A stretch of DNA of 38,117 bases from an uncultured Synechococcus sp. (GCA_913061215.1 CAJXSQ010000004.1:1-38117); one strand, 5' to 3'. Counted from the stretch's first letter, positions 8,283-17,149 are shown. Numbers and translations: made by a program. Notes: a model not told the origin generated them from the letters alone.

Positions 8283-8675
8283 ATGGCCAAGCCCGCCAAG
8301 AAATCCGGCGCCAAGAAGACCAAGCGGAATGTGCCCAACGGTGTGGCGCACATTCAGAGCACCTTCAACAACACCATCGTTTCGATCACCGACACCGCTG
8401 GTGAAGTGATCTCCTGGAGCTCCGCTGGAGCCAGTGGTTTCAAGGGCGCCCGTAAGGGCACTCCCTTCGCCGCTCAGACCGCCGCAGAAGCCGCCGCCCG
8501 TCGCGCCCTTGAGCAGGGGATGCGCCAGATCGAGGTGCTGGTGCGCGGTCCTGGTTCCGGTCGTGAAACCGCCATCCGTGCTCTGCAGGTGGCTGGTCTG
8601 GAGATCACCCTGATTCGCGACGTCACCCCCCTGCCCCACAACGGCTGCCGCCGCTCCAAGCGTCGCCGGGTCTGA
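8283..8675 (+). CDS. rpsK: 30S ribosomal protein S11
   Basis: S11 forms part of the platform of the small subunit near the mRNA exit. The 130-aa protein begins with a Lys-rich tail ([17 protein letters not shown]) and then shows [32 protein letters not shown] and the C-terminal [16 protein letters not shown], all diagnostic. A hairpin sits directly upstream. rpoA begins 57 bases downstream from its stop. Confidence 0.97.
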   Translation: MAKPAKKSGAKKTKRNVPNGVAHIQSTFNNTIVSITDTAGEVISWSSAGASGFKGARKGTPFAAQTAAEAAARRALEQGMRQIEVLVRGPGSGRETAIRALQVAGLEITLIRDVTPLPHNGCRRSKRRRV

Positions 8676-8691
8676 TCCGACGTTTTGCCCC

Positions 8692-8705
8692 GCCCCAGAG
8701 GGGGC
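8692..8705 (+). other. Hairpin between rpsK and rpoA
   Basis: GCCCC (8692-8696) and GGGGC (8701-8705) with an AGAG loop are followed by a pyrimidine tract (TCCTCCTCTTCTTTC). It resembles an imperfect terminator or a pausing/processing site placed between S11 and RNA polymerase alpha. No clean T-run is present. Confidence 0.3.
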
Positions 8706-8732
8706 TCCTCCTCTTCTTTCGAGCTTCAGACC

Positions 8733-9671
8733 GTGTTGCAGTACCAGATCGATCGGGTTGAACACCAGATCGCCGACGACCGCTCCCAGACCGGCGTCTT
8801 TGTGATCGGCCCCCTTGAGCGGGGCCAGGCCATCACCCTCGGCAACTCCCTGCGCCGCGTGCTGATGGGAGCCCTTGAGGGCAGCGCCATCACCGCCGTG
8901 CGCATCGCCGGCGTGAACCACGAATACGCCACCGTTCCCGGTGTGCGTGAAGACGTGCTCGATATCCTGCTGAACTGCAAGGACATTGCTGTCAGCAGCC
9001 GCACCCGCGAGCTGGAGATCGGTCGCCTGGTGGCCAACGGCCCTTGCACCGTCACCGCCGCCGACCTGCAGTTCTCCTCGCAGGTGAGCGTGATCGATGG
9101 CGATCGCCCGATCGCCACGGTGGCCGATGGCTACAGCCTCGAGCTCGAGGTGCATGTGGAGCGTGGTGTGGGCTACCGCCCCGTGGATCGCCGCACCGAG
9201 GACACCAGCTCGATCGATCTGCTGCAGATCGATGCCGTGTTCATGCCGGTGCGCCGCGTGAACTACAGCGTGGACGAAACCGCTGTGGGTGAGGGTGGTT
9301 CCGCCCGCGAGCGCCTGCGCCTGGAAATCGAAACCGATGGCTCCGTCACCCCCGACGACGCCATGGCCCAGGCGGCCAATCAGCTGATCGCGCTGTTCCA
9401 GCCCCTGGCCAGCCTCACCATGGTGGATGAGCCCGGCCTGGAGCCCGAGCCCTCCGCCGAGGCTCAGATTCCCCTGGAGGAACTGAACCTCTCGGTTCGT
9501 GCCTACAACTGCCTGAAGCGCGCCCAGGTCAACTCCGTGTCCGACCTGATGGGCTTCAGCTACGAAGATCTGCTGGAGATCAAGAACTTCGGTTCCAAGT
9601 CGGCCGATGAGGTGATCGAGGCGCTTGAGCGCATCGGGATCTCCCTGCCCCAGAGCCGCACCAGCGCCTGA
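8733..9671 (+). CDS. rpoA: RNA polymerase alpha subunit
   Basis: RpoA forms the dimer on which RNA polymerase is assembled; its C-terminal domain contacts promoter UP elements and activators. The track start (TTG 8685) adds a Ser-rich stretch not expected in the family. GTG at 8733 gives [20 protein letters not shown] and 312 aa, the normal cyanobacterial size. The N-terminal domain shows [20 protein letters not shown]; the C-terminal domain (about 240-310) shows [19 protein letters not shown] and [15 protein letters not shown]. It lies between rpsK and rplQ as expected. Confidence 0.96.
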   Translation: MLQYQIDRVEHQIADDRSQTGVFVIGPLERGQAITLGNSLRRVLMGALEGSAITAVRIAGVNHEYATVPGVREDVLDILLNCKDIAVSSRTRELEIGRLVANGPCTVTAADLQFSSQVSVIDGDRPIATVADGYSLELEVHVERGVGYRPVDRRTEDTSSIDLLQIDAVFMPVRRVNYSVDETAVGEGGSARERLRLEIETDGSVTPDDAMAQAANQLIALFQPLASLTMVDEPGLEPEPSAEAQIPLEELNLSVRAYNCLKRAQVNSVSDLMGFSYEDLLEIKNFGSKSADEVIEALERIGISLPQSRTSA

Positions 9672-9721
9672 TCGCGCGCACGTCGCATCCTCTTTCTTAA
9701 CGCTTACCTTCCGCATCCGTC

Positions 9722-10072
9722 ATGCGCCACCAGTGCCGAGTTCCCAAGCTGGGACGCCCCGCCGACCAACGCAAAGCGATGCTGCGCGCCCTCACCACGC
9801 AGCTGATCCGCGAAGGTCGCCTCACCACCACCAAGGCCCGCGCCAAGGCCCTGCGCGATGAAGCCGAGCGCATGATCAGCCTGGCCAAGGACGGCAGCCT
9901 CGCCGCCCGTCGCCGCGCCATCGGCTACATCTACGACAAGCAGCTGGTGCACGCCCTGTTCGATAAAGCTCAGGAGCGTTACGGCGATCGCAATGGCGGC
10001 TACACCCGCATCATCCGCACCGTGCCCCGCCGCGGCGACAACGCCGAAATGGCGATCATCGAGCTGGTCTGA
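9722..10072 (+). CDS. rplQ: 50S ribosomal protein L17
   Basis: L17 lies on the solvent face of the large subunit near the exit tunnel. The 116-aa ORF begins [20 protein letters not shown], followed by [25 protein letters not shown] and the C-terminal [25 protein letters not shown]. These are invariant L17 features and the length is typical. A terminator-like hairpin follows 36 bases after its stop. Confidence 0.97.
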   Translation: MRHQCRVPKLGRPADQRKAMLRALTTQLIREGRLTTTKARAKALRDEAERMISLAKDGSLAARRRAIGYIYDKQLVHALFDKAQERYGDRNGGYTRIIRTVPRRGDNAEMAIIELV

Positions 10073-10107
10073 GCTGATCGCGTTCCTTCACGCGTTCTGA
10101 TCTCACC

Positions 10108-10142
10108 GCCGCGCTGGCCTCCTGGGCTGGCGCGGCTTTGTT
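10108..10142 (+). terminator. Likely terminator between rplQ and truA
   Basis: GCCGCGC (10108-10114) pairs with GCGCGGC (10130-10136). The stem can be extended inward by two G-U and three G-C/C-G pairs, and TTTGTT follows. It ends four bases before the truA ATG, so read-through or an overlapping truA leader is needed for truA expression. Confidence 0.65.
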
Positions 10143-10145
10143 GCA

Positions 10146-11087
10146 ATGACCGTTGATGCTTCTGCCGGCGGCGGCCTGCGCCGCATCGCCCTCTGCCTGC
10201 AATACGACGGTTCCGCCTTCTGCGGCTGGCAGAAGCAGCCCCGTGATCCCAGCGTGCAGGAGACGCTGGAGCAGGCCATCGCCCAGCTCGATCCCCACCG
10301 GCCGGTGCGGGTGCAGGCGGCAGGGCGCACCGACACCGGCGTGCATGCGGCGGCTCAGGTGGTGCACATGGATGTGAGCGGCCCGATCCCTGCGCAGCGC
10401 TGGCCGGCAGCCCTGAACGGGCGCCTGCCGGGCACGATCCGTGTGCGTGCCGCTGCCGACGTGCCGCCGCACTGGCATGCCTGCTTCAGCGCCAGCTACC
10501 GCCGCTACCGCTACACGATCCACAACGCCAGGGTTCCGAATCTGTTCCTGGCCCCCTGGAGCTGGCATCGCTACCAGCTGCGCCTGGATGAGCAGCGGAT
10601 GCGCGCGGCCCTCGAAGGCATGCTCGGCGAGCACGATTTCGCCGCCTTTGAGCGGGCCGGCAGTGCCCGCTCCCACTCGCGCACCACCCTGCAGGAGGTG
10701 CAGGTGCTCCGGCGCGGCGATCTGATCGAGGTGGAGCTGCAGGCCAGCGGTTTCCTCTACGGCATGGTGCGGCTGGTGATGGGCCAGCTGGTGGCGGTGG
10801 GCGAAGGGCGCCTGAGCCTGGCCGATTTCGAACGGCGCTGGCGCAGCCGTGCCCGGCATGAGGTGAAGGAGGCGGCCCCGCCCCAGGGGCTTTGCCTGCT
10901 GCGGGTGGGCTATCCCCAGCCCGTGTTCCCTGAGGCTGCCTGGTACGATTGTCAACCGCGGTATTGGCTGGAGCACTCCGACTCCCCGCCCCCGCCTGCC
11001 CCGAAGCGCTCCGTCGAGGAGTCCGTCAGGCGGCAGGGTTCGGGCGGGGAGGTAGTGTCGCTCCACGAGCTTCAGTCGCCCGAGTGA
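10146..11087 (+). CDS. truA: tRNA pseudouridine(38-40) synthase TruA
   Basis: TruA converts uridines 38-40 in the tRNA anticodon arm to pseudouridine. The 313-aa protein has [15 protein letters not shown] near the start and the catalytic motif [15 protein letters not shown], where the Asp is the nucleophile, plus [12 protein letters not shown] and the C-terminal [14 protein letters not shown]. After [14 protein letters not shown] the family consensus ends; the last ~45 residues are Pro/Ser/Glu-rich and not recognisable, and may partly reflect overlap with the rplM promoter region. It links the rpoA-rplQ and rplM-rpsI blocks, a usual cyanobacterial arrangement. Confidence 0.94.
   Translation: MTVDASAGGGLRRIALCLQYDGSAFCGWQKQPRDPSVQETLEQAIAQLDPHRPVRVQAAGRTDTGVHAAAQVVHMDVSGPIPAQRWPAALNGRLPGTIRVRAAADVPPHWHACFSASYRRYRYTIHNARVPNLFLAPWSWHRYQLRLDEQRMRAALEGMLGEHDFAAFERAGSARSHSRTTLQEVQVLRRGDLIEVELQASGFLYGMVRLVMGQLVAVGEGRLSLADFERRWRSRARHEVKEAAPPQGLCLLRVGYPQPVFPEAAWYDCQPRYWLEHSDSPPPPAPKRSVEESVRRQGSGGEVVSLHELQSPE
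10941..10949 (+). promoter_or_regulatory. Possible extended -10 for rplM operon inside truA
   Basis: TGGTACGAT inside the 3' end of truA reads as an extended -10 (TG-N-TACGAT). No good -35 is found 17 bases upstream. It would give an rplM-rpsI-rpmE transcript with a leader of about 240 bases. It fits the loss of family consensus in the overlapping TruA tail, but this is weak evidence. Confidence 0.25.
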
Positions 11088-11193
11088 TCGGGTGCCCTGC
11101 CGTCCCAGTCCAGACCTTCCGTCCAGACACCCTGTCCCGCCCCCTGTTCGTCTGCAGAGCAGTGGTGCTTTACCGATCCGGCCCGCCGGTGCG

Positions 11194-11646
11194 ATGAACA
11201 AGACTCTCGTTCCCCCTCAGGATCCCTCCAGTCGCCAGTGGTATCTGGTGGATGCTGAGAACCAGACCCTCGGCCGTCTCGCCAGCGAAGTGGCATCGGT
11301 GCTCCGGGGCAAGAACAACCCCAACTTCGCTCCTCACATTGACGCCGGCGATTTCGTCGTGGTGATCAATGCCGAGAAGGTGAAGGTGAGCGGCAACAAG
11401 TTCACCGAGAAGGTCTATCGCCGTCATTCCGGTCGCCCCGGCGGCATGAAGACCGAAAGCTTCGCCGCGCTGCAGGCCCGCATCCCTGAGCGCATCGTGG
11501 AGAAGGCCGTGAAGGGCATGCTTCCCCACAACGCCCTCGGTCGTCAGCTGTTCCGCAAGCTGAAGGTTTACAAGGGTGCTGAGCACCCCCACGCCGCCCA
11601 GCAGCCCAAGGCCCTCGCCCTCGATCCCGCCGCTTCCGCCCAATGA
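11194..11646 (+). CDS. rplM: 50S ribosomal protein L13
   Basis: L13 is an early 23S rRNA-binding assembly protein. The track ORF starts at 11092, but the ATG at 11194 gives [20 protein letters not shown] and 150 aa, the normal cyanobacterial form. Signatures are [43 protein letters not shown] and [24 protein letters not shown]. Its stop overlaps the rpsI ATG (ATGA), indicating translational coupling. The 106 bases before the start hold no clear structure. Confidence 0.96.
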   Translation: MNKTLVPPQDPSSRQWYLVDAENQTLGRLASEVASVLRGKNNPNFAPHIDAGDFVVVINAEKVKVSGNKFTEKVYRRHSGRPGGMKTESFAALQARIPERIVEKAVKGMLPHNALGRQLFRKLKVYKGAEHPHAAQQPKALALDPAASAQ

Positions 11647-12044
11647 GCACCAACACTGTCGTCTACTGGGGAACCGGCCGCCGCAAAACCGCTGTGGCCC
11701 GTGTGCGCGTGGTTCCCGGCACCGGCACCGTCACCATCAACGGTCGTCCCGGTGACAACTACCTCAACTACAACCCCGTTTACCTGGCGGCGGTCACCGC
11801 TCCCCTGCAGACCCTCGGTCTGGCCAGTGAGTACGACCTGCTGGTGAACGTGCGTGGCGGCGGCCTCACCGGCCAGGCCGATGCGATCAAGCAGGGCGCC
11901 GCCCGTGCCCTGTGTGAGCTCTCCCCCGAGAACCGCAAACCGCTCAAGACGGAAGGTCACCTCAGCCGCGACCCCCGCGCCAAGGAGCGTCGTAAGTACG
12001 GCCTGAAGAAAGCCCGTAAGGCTCCTCAGTTCTCCAAGCGCTGA
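11643..12044 (+). CDS. rpsI: 30S ribosomal protein S9
   Basis: S9 is a small-subunit head protein whose C-terminal Lys/Arg tail touches the P-site tRNA anticodon. The 133-aa protein has [41 protein letters not shown] and ends in the expected [12 protein letters not shown]. The start overlaps the rplM stop by four bases. L13 and S9 genes are paired in nearly all bacteria. rpmE follows after 32 bases. Confidence 0.97.
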   Translation: MSTNTVVYWGTGRRKTAVARVRVVPGTGTVTINGRPGDNYLNYNPVYLAAVTAPLQTLGLASEYDLLVNVRGGGLTGQADAIKQGAARALCELSPENRKPLKTEGHLSRDPRAKERRKYGLKKARKAPQFSKR

Positions 12045-12076
12045 TTCCGCTTCAGCACCCCAGCTCTGTATCCGTC

Positions 12077-12334
12077 ATGCCGAAGGCCGAAATCCATCCC
12101 ACCTGGTATCCCGATGCCAAGGTGATCTGCAACGGAGAGGTGGTGATGACCACCGGCTCCACCTCGCCCGAGCTCCACGTGGATGTGTGGAGTGGCAACC
12201 ACCCCTTCTACACCGGTACCCAGAAGATCCTCGACACCGAGGGTCGCGTGGACCGCTTCATGCGCAAGTACGGCATGGCCGGCGCCAGCACCGATGCCCA
12301 GGCCGGCGATCAGAAGGCCGACGCCAAAGCCTGA
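12077..12334 (+). CDS. rpmE: 50S ribosomal protein L31 (zinc-free type)
   Basis: L31 bridges the central protuberance and the small-subunit head. The 85-aa protein begins MPKAEIHPTWYPDAKVICNG and contains VWSGNHPFYTGTQKILDTEGRVDRFMRKYGM, the L31 core. Only one cysteine remains (in VICNG). The CxC...CxxC zinc ligands of E. coli L31 are absent, with WSGNHPF where the family has CSKCHPF. This marks it as the zinc-independent form. A strong terminator follows 32 bases later. Confidence 0.95.
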   Translation: MPKAEIHPTWYPDAKVICNGEVVMTTGSTSPELHVDVWSGNHPFYTGTQKILDTEGRVDRFMRKYGMAGASTDAQAGDQKADAKA

Positions 12335-12366
12335 TCGGCGTCACACCCGGTGTGATTGTTCCCATA

Positions 12367-12395
12367 GCCGGATGCTCCAGGGCATCCGGCTTTTT
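12367..12395 (+). terminator. Intrinsic terminator after rpmE
   Basis: GCCGGATGC (12367-12375) and GCATCCGGC (12382-12390) form a perfect 9-bp stem with loop TCCAGG, followed by five T. A second small hairpin, TCACAC-CCG-GTGTGA (12341-12355), precedes it. It ends the ribosomal block 17 bases before prfA, so prfA needs read-through or a promoter inside this spacer. Confidence 0.9.
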
Positions 12396-12412
12396 GCTGC
12401 CCTGCTGACGCC

Positions 12413-13510
12413 ATGGATGCTTCCTTCCTGAGCGAGCGCCTGGAAACGGCCCGCACCACCTTTGAAACGCTGGAGCGGCAACTGGCGGATCCCGATGTGG
12501 CGGCCAACCCCGCCCAGCTGGAGCCGATCGCGCGGGAGCGGGCCCGGCTGGAGCCCCTGGTGATCGGCTATGCCGAGCTGGCAACCCTGCGCGGCCAGGA
12601 GCAGCAGGCACGCGAGCTGCTGCGGGAGAGCCGTGGCGATCAGGAGCTGGAGGCCCTGGCTCAGGAGGAGCTGGCTGCGCTCACCGAGCGCATCGCCGTT
12701 CTGGAGGAGCAACTCACCCTGGCGCTGCTGCCGCGTGATCCCCGCGACGAGCGCAGCGTGATGCTGGAGATCCGCGCTGGTGCCGGCGGCGATGAGGCGG
12801 CGCTCTGGGCCGGCGATCTGGCGCGGATGTATGAGCGCTATGCCCAGAGCGTGGGCTGGAAGGTGCTGCCGGTGAGTGCTTCGGAGGCTGAGCTCGGCGG
12901 CTACAAGGAGCTGATCCTGGCGATCAAGGGTGATGGTGTGTTCAGCCAGCTGAAATTTGAGGCCGGTGTGCACCGTGTGCAGCGGGTGCCCGCCACCGAA
13001 TCTCAGGGCCGGGTGCACACCTCCACCGCCACGGTGGCCGTGATGCCCGAGGCCGATCCGGTGGAGGTGCAGATCGATCCCGGCGATCTGGAGATCAGCA
13101 CGGCCCGCTCCGGTGGTGCCGGCGGCCAGAACGTGAACAAGGTGGAAACGGCGGTGGATCTGCTGCACAAACCCACCGGCATCCGCGTGTTCTGCACGCA
13201 GGAGCGCTCACAGTTGCAGAACCGTGAGCGGGCCCTGGAGATTCTGCGGGCCAAGCTCTACGAGCGCGAGCTGGCGGCGGCCAATGCCGAGGAGCGCTCC
13301 GCCCGCCTCGCTCAGGTGGGAACGGGCGATCGCAGCGAGAAGATCCGCACCTACAACTACAAGGACAACCGCACCACCGATCACCGCCTCGGCCGCAACT
13401 TCGCGCTGGAGCCGGTGCTGCAGGGGCAGCTGGCCGAGCTGATCGGGGCCTGCGTGTCGGCGGATCAGCGCCGCCAGCTGGAGCAGCTGGCCGAGCAGGC
13501 CGGGGCCTGA
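12413..13510 (+). CDS. prfA: Peptide chain release factor 1
   Basis: RF1 ends translation at UAG and UAA codons by hydrolysing peptidyl-tRNA. The 365-aa protein has the codon-recognition tripeptide PAT in [19 protein letters not shown], which distinguishes RF1 from RF2, and the catalytic GGQ in [19 protein letters not shown]. The C-terminal [18 protein letters not shown] is also typical. Length is normal. It follows the rpmE terminator by 17 bases and ends 9 bases before the convergent HNH gene. Confidence 0.96.
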   Translation: MDASFLSERLETARTTFETLERQLADPDVAANPAQLEPIARERARLEPLVIGYAELATLRGQEQQARELLRESRGDQELEALAQEELAALTERIAVLEEQLTLALLPRDPRDERSVMLEIRAGAGGDEAALWAGDLARMYERYAQSVGWKVLPVSASEAELGGYKELILAIKGDGVFSQLKFEAGVHRVQRVPATESQGRVHTSTATVAVMPEADPVEVQIDPGDLEISTARSGGAGGQNVNKVETAVDLLHKPTGIRVFCTQERSQLQNRERALEILRAKLYERELAAANAEERSARLAQVGTGDRSEKIRTYNYKDNRTTDHRLGRNFALEPVLQGQLAELIGACVSADQRRQLEQLAEQAGA

Positions 13511-13519
13511 GGGCGGGGT

Positions 13520-14047
13520 TCAGGCCACCGCATCCAGCCCCGTGTCATCCCAGCCCTGCACGTATTTCGCCCATTCCCGGTGCTGGCCGCGCGCCATCTG
13601 GCGCTGGGCTTCGAACAGTGGGCCGCTCAGGGGGCGCCGGGGCGGGCGCAGCAGGATCATCCCCGCTTCCCGGGGCGTGCGGTTGCCCTTCTGAACGTTG
13701 CAGCGCAGGCAGGCGGTGGTCACGTTGTCCCAGCTGTGGCTGCCGCCACGGCTGCGGGGATGCACATGATCGATCGAGAGCCGTTCCGAGCGGCTGCCGC
13801 AGTATTGGCAGCGATGGTCGTCGCGGTGGAACAGGTTGCGGCGGGTGAGCGGCAGGGCCCGGAACGGCACCCGCACAAACTGGCGCAGGCGGATCACGGT
13901 GGGGCGATTCAGGCCCGGGCGCAGCTGCAGATCAGGAGCGTGTTCGAGGCCCTCCGCCTTGCCCTTGAGCAGCATCACGGTGGCGCGGCGCCAGCTGGTG
14001 ATGTTCAGCGGCTCGTAGGAGGCGTTCAGAACCAGAACCTGACCCAT
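13520..14047 (-). CDS. HNH endonuclease family protein
   Basis: This belongs to the small HNH nuclease family widespread in cyanobacteria; its substrate and biological role are not established. The ATG at 14047 gives MGQVLVLNASYEPLNITSWR, the conserved N-terminus, and 175 aa; the track start (14086) adds 13 residues. The HNH fold is visible: zinc pair CQYC, the SIDHVHPRSRGGSHSWDNV segment with catalytic DH, and a second pair CLRC followed by NVQKGNRTPREAG. The Cys pairs and His are all intact, so it should be active. It is convergent with prfA and divergent from alr with about 100 bases between. Confidence 0.88.
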   Translation of the reverse strand: MGQVLVLNASYEPLNITSWRRATVMLLKGKAEGLEHAPDLQLRPGLNRPTVIRLRQFVRVPFRALPLTRRNLFHRDDHRCQYCGSRSERLSIDHVHPRSRGGSHSWDNVTTACLRCNVQKGNRTPREAGMILLRPPRRPLSGPLFEAQRQMARGQHREWAKYVQGWDDTGLDAVA

Positions 14048-14148
14048 GGGAGCGCTCCCCCTGGCAGCTCCGGAATTGCTCGCCATGCTAAGGGGAACCG
14101 CCGAAAGCGTCGGCAGTCCCGCCTACGCTCCCCCCATCTGCCCGGTGG

Positions 14149-15339
14149 ATGACGGACGCCTCCCCTGCCATCACGCCCACGGGGCAACCCTGGCCGCACC
14201 CGCGCCAGCGCGCCTGGATTGAGGTGTGTGAGGCGGCGGTGCAGGCCAATGCCCGCAGCCTGTGCCGTTCGCTCGCTCCCGGCTGCTCCCTGATGGCGGT
14301 GGTGAAGGCCGATGGCTACGGCCACGGTGCCGTGCCGGTGGCCCGTGCCGCGGCGGCCGGAGGGGCCAGCTGTTTCGGGGTGGCCACCCTGCAGGAAGGG
14401 TTGGAGCTGCGCCAGGCCGGCCTGCGCCAACCCGTGCTGGTGCTGGGCAACCTCACCCAGCCCGATGAGCTGCGCACCTGCCTGCACTGGCAGCTGATGC
14501 CCACCCTGAGCAGCATGCGCGAGGCCCTGCTCTGCCAGAACCTGGCGGCCGGCAGCGGCCGGGCCATGGCTGTGCAGCTCAAGCTCGACACCGGCATGGC
14601 CCGGCTCGGTGCCCCCTGGCAGGAGGGCCCGCGGCTGGTGGAGGCGATCACCGCCCTCGAAGCGGTGACGCTCGCAGGCGTGTATTCCCACCTGGCCGAT
14701 GCGGATGCCCCCGGCCCTGGCCTCGATCCGCTCACCCAGCAGCAGCAGCAACGCTTCGAGGCGGTGCTCACCGCCCTGCAGGAGGGCGGCCTGGCGGGCG
14801 GCTGCCGCCATCTGGCCAATTCCGCTGCCACCCTGCGCACCCCCCGGCTGCACTACGACATGGTGCGTGTGGGCCTGGCCCTCTATGGCCACCGGCCGGC
14901 TCAGCATCTCGGCGGCGATCTGCCCCTGCAGCCGGCCATGCAGGTGCGGGCGCGGGTGAGCCTGATCCGCGAGGTGCCCGCCGGTGTGGGCGTGAGCTAC
15001 GGCCATCGCTTCACCACCCAGCGCCCCAGCCGCCTGGCGGTGGTGAGCATCGGCTATGCCGATGGCGTGCCCCGTCTGCTCTCCAACCGCCTGGAGGTGC
15101 TGCACCACGGGCGCCGCATCCCCCAGGTGGGCGCGATCACCATGGACCAGCTGGTGCTCGATGCCACCGACGCCCCCGAGCTGGAGCAGGGGGCGGTGGT
15201 GACCCTGCTGGGCCGTGATGGCGATGCCCGGATTGAACCGCTCGCCTGGAGCGATCCCTGCGGCACCATCCCCTGGGAGATCCTCTGCGGCTTCAAGCAC
15301 CGGCTGCCGCGCCTGCCCGTGCAGGGGCCGGGAAGCTGA
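14149..15339 (+). CDS. alr: Alanine racemase
   Basis: This PLP enzyme interconverts L- and D-alanine for peptidoglycan synthesis in the cytosol. The 396-aa protein contains the PLP-lysine motif LMAVVKADGYGHGAVPVAR (Lys near residue 50), LKLDTGMARLG, the second catalytic residue Tyr in VGVSYGHRF, and GAITMDQLVLD. Length is typical. The ATG at 14149 adds a short Pro-rich N-terminus. tRNA-Ser begins 18 bases after the stop. Two putative peptidoglycan-acting genes lie just downstream. Confidence 0.95.
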   Translation: MTDASPAITPTGQPWPHPRQRAWIEVCEAAVQANARSLCRSLAPGCSLMAVVKADGYGHGAVPVARAAAAGGASCFGVATLQEGLELRQAGLRQPVLVLGNLTQPDELRTCLHWQLMPTLSSMREALLCQNLAAGSGRAMAVQLKLDTGMARLGAPWQEGPRLVEAITALEAVTLAGVYSHLADADAPGPGLDPLTQQQQQRFEAVLTALQEGGLAGGCRHLANSAATLRTPRLHYDMVRVGLALYGHRPAQHLGGDLPLQPAMQVRARVSLIREVPAGVGVSYGHRFTTQRPSRLAVVSIGYADGVPRLLSNRLEVLHHGRRIPQVGAITMDQLVLDATDAPELEQGAVVTLLGRDGDARIEPLAWSDPCGTIPWEILCGFKHRLPRLPVQGPGS

Positions 15340-15357
15340 TAGGCTCTCTCTGCCGCT

Positions 15358-15446
15358 GGAGAGGTGGCTGAGTGGTTGAAAGCGGCTCCCTGCTAAGGAG
15401 TTACAGGAGGCAACTTCTGTCGAGGGTTCGAATCCCTCCCTCTCCG
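15358..15446 (+). tRNA. trnS-GCU: tRNA-Ser (anticodon GCU)
   Basis: The 89-base sequence folds as a class II tRNA. The acceptor stem is GGAGAGG with CCTCTCC and discriminator G. The anticodon stem GCTCC/GGAGT closes loop CTGCTAA, with anticodon GCT at 15392-15394. A long serine-type variable arm follows, then the T-arm GAGGGTTCGAATCCCTC. It reads AGC and AGU codons. CCA is not encoded. It sits between alr and the 3' end of the opposing serine hydrolase gene. Confidence 0.96.
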
Positions 15447-15455
15447 TTCCCGAAT

Positions 15456-16379
15456 TCAGGCCTCGAGCAGCTGCCGGCACAGGTTAGGCAGTAGCTGCTC
15501 ATCGGCTGCACGCTCGCGCCCCTCGCTGAACACCACCAGCAGCATCGGCGCCCTGCCCTCCACTTCGATGTAGGCCGCGTCGTGGCGGGCCTGGCTCATC
15601 CAGCCGGCCTTGCTCCAGAGGCGGGCGCCGGCGGGCAGCCCCCCACCGAGGAAGCCATCCACCTGATTCTCCGGATCGGCGGCCCGCTGGGCTGGATCCA
15701 GATCGCGCTGCAGCAGCTGGCGCATGCGCTGGCCGGCCGGCGGCGACACCAACGCCCCGCTGATCACCCCGTGCAGCAGCCGCGCTGTGAAGCTGGTGTT
15801 CAGCCGGTTGCGGTTCTCGCGCTGCTCGCCATACGACTGGCGCTCGCGGCCATAGGGGCCATCGCCCCAGGTTTTCTGGCAGGCATTGCAGCCGTTCCAC
15901 TCGCCCCAGCCCAGCTCCTCACACCAGCGATTCACCAGCTGGCGCCGTTCGCTCCAGGCCTGGAAGGCCGGCTGCGGCAGTTCCGGCCCGCTCGTGGTGC
16001 CGGTGAGCAGATCCAGCACCAGGCCGGTGGCATCGTTGCTCGAGTCGCGGATCATGTCCGCCAGGGCGCGCTGCAGTTCCGGTGTGTTCTCCAGCAGCTG
16101 CTGCTGCAACCAGTGCTCGGCCGCCACCAGATACAGCAGCTTCACCACGCTGGCTGGATAGCGGCTCTGCTGGCCGCGCCAGGCGGCACCGGCCGGTGCC
16201 TCAGCCCAGAAGCGAGCCAGATCGGTGGCCTGGCTGGCGCTGTTGATCAGCGAGTGCTCGTAGCGCAGCCAGGTGATCGAGAGCTGCGCGGCCAGTCCCG
16301 GCCGGCCATCGGCCTCGAGCCCGGCCACAACGGCCTCCAGCTGCTGGGCCATCGCCCCATCCGGGCAGTAGAACGCCAT
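15456..16379 (-). CDS. Beta-lactamase-like serine hydrolase
   Basis: The protein resembles class A beta-lactamases and low-molecular-weight penicillin-binding enzymes. The ATG at 16379 gives 307 aa; the track used TTG 16397. Motifs visible are SVVK (about 77-80, the SxxK nucleophile and lysine), RDSSND (about 111-116, where SSN may stand for SDN) and SKAGW (about 256-260, the KTG equivalent). A clear Glu166-type omega loop is not evident, so efficient beta-lactam hydrolysis is doubtful. No signal peptide is seen, which is odd for this family. Its start faces an NlpC/P60 gene only 17 bases away. The substrate is unknown. Confidence 0.75.
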   Translation of the reverse strand: MAFYCPDGAMAQQLEAVVAGLEADGRPGLAAQLSITWLRYEHSLINSASQATDLARFWAEAPAGAAWRGQQSRYPASVVKLLYLVAAEHWLQQQLLENTPELQRALADMIRDSSNDATGLVLDLLTGTTSGPELPQPAFQAWSERRQLVNRWCEELGWGEWNGCNACQKTWGDGPYGRERQSYGEQRENRNRLNTSFTARLLHGVISGALVSPPAGQRMRQLLQRDLDPAQRAADPENQVDGFLGGGLPAGARLWSKAGWMSQARHDAAYIEVEGRAPMLLVVFSEGRERAADEQLLPNLCRQLLEA

Positions 16380-16396
16380 CGCGGCCAAGGGGGGCA

Positions 16397-17149
16397 ATGG
16401 CGAGATTAGGCAGGCTGGCGGAAGGCGCCCCGGTGGCCCTGGAACTGCTGCGGCCCGGCACCTCCTGGCGCCTCAGTGCGCCGCTGGATCTCACCAGTCA
16501 CTGGAGCGGCCCGGGCCTGGCCACCCAGGCGGCCGCCGGCCGGGCCTTCACCGTGCTCGCACCGCTCCAACCGGGCCGTGCCCGCCTGCGGGTGCGCCTG
16601 CTGGAGGATGGGTATCCGGGCTGGGCCGATCCGCAGCAGCTGCTCGGCAACGCCCGCGCCTGCCAGGCGCCGCCGCCGCGGCTGCTCGATGCTTCGGCGA
16701 TCGCGGCCCGGCTGCCGGCAGTGCTGGCCTTCGCCGAGCAGGCTCGCCTGCAGCCCAATCGCTATCTCTGGGGCGGCACCCTCGGCCCCGATTTCGACTG
16801 CTCCGGCCTGGTCCAGGCCGCCTTTGCCAGCGCCGGGATCTGGCTGCCGCGCGACGCCTATCAGCAGGAGCGCTTCTGTGCGCCCGTGGCGGTGGCGCCC
16901 GGCTGCTACAGCCTGTTGCGCCCCGGGGACCTGATCTTCTTCGGGCGTCCGCAGCGCTGCACCCATGTGGGGCTGTATCTGGGCAGCGGGCGCTACCTGC
17001 ACAGCTCCGGCTGCGAGCACGGCCGCAACGGCATCGGCATCGATGGTCTCGATCCGCAGCTGCAACACCCGGTGAGCGTGCACTACCGGCGTGAGCTGCG
17101 CGGGGCCGGCCGGGTGATCCGCTGCCACGACGGCACTCCCCTGCCCTGA
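16397..17149 (+). CDS. NlpC/P60 family cell-wall peptidase
   Basis: The 250-aa protein has an N-terminal SH3-like region (about 10-85) and a C-terminal NlpC/P60 domain (about 105-245). Catalytic residues are visible: Cys135 in PDFDCSGLVQAAF, His190 in CTHVGLYLG and His202 in YLHSSG. Related cyanobacterial enzymes (Anabaena/Nostoc NlpC/P60) cleave gamma-D-Glu-diaminopimelate bonds in muropeptides. No signal peptide is seen, which suits a role in recycling peptides inside the cell. Its stop overlaps the next start by one base (TGATG), suggesting coupled translation with the DUF819 gene. Confidence 0.88.
   Translation: MARLGRLAEGAPVALELLRPGTSWRLSAPLDLTSHWSGPGLATQAAAGRAFTVLAPLQPGRARLRVRLLEDGYPGWADPQQLLGNARACQAPPPRLLDASAIAARLPAVLAFAEQARLQPNRYLWGGTLGPDFDCSGLVQAAFASAGIWLPRDAYQQERFCAPVAVAPGCYSLLRPGDLIFFGRPQRCTHVGLYLGSGRYLHSSGCEHGRNGIGIDGLDPQLQHPVSVHYRRELRGAGRVIRCHDGTPLP

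Noticed and set aside
8016-9716. 566-aa minus-strand ORF
   Set aside because: Fully antisense to rpsM, rpsK and rpoA. Long open antisense frames are expected at this GC content.
14026-15480. 484-aa minus-strand ORF over alr
   Set aside because: Antisense to alr and the tRNA gene, with no recognisable domain.
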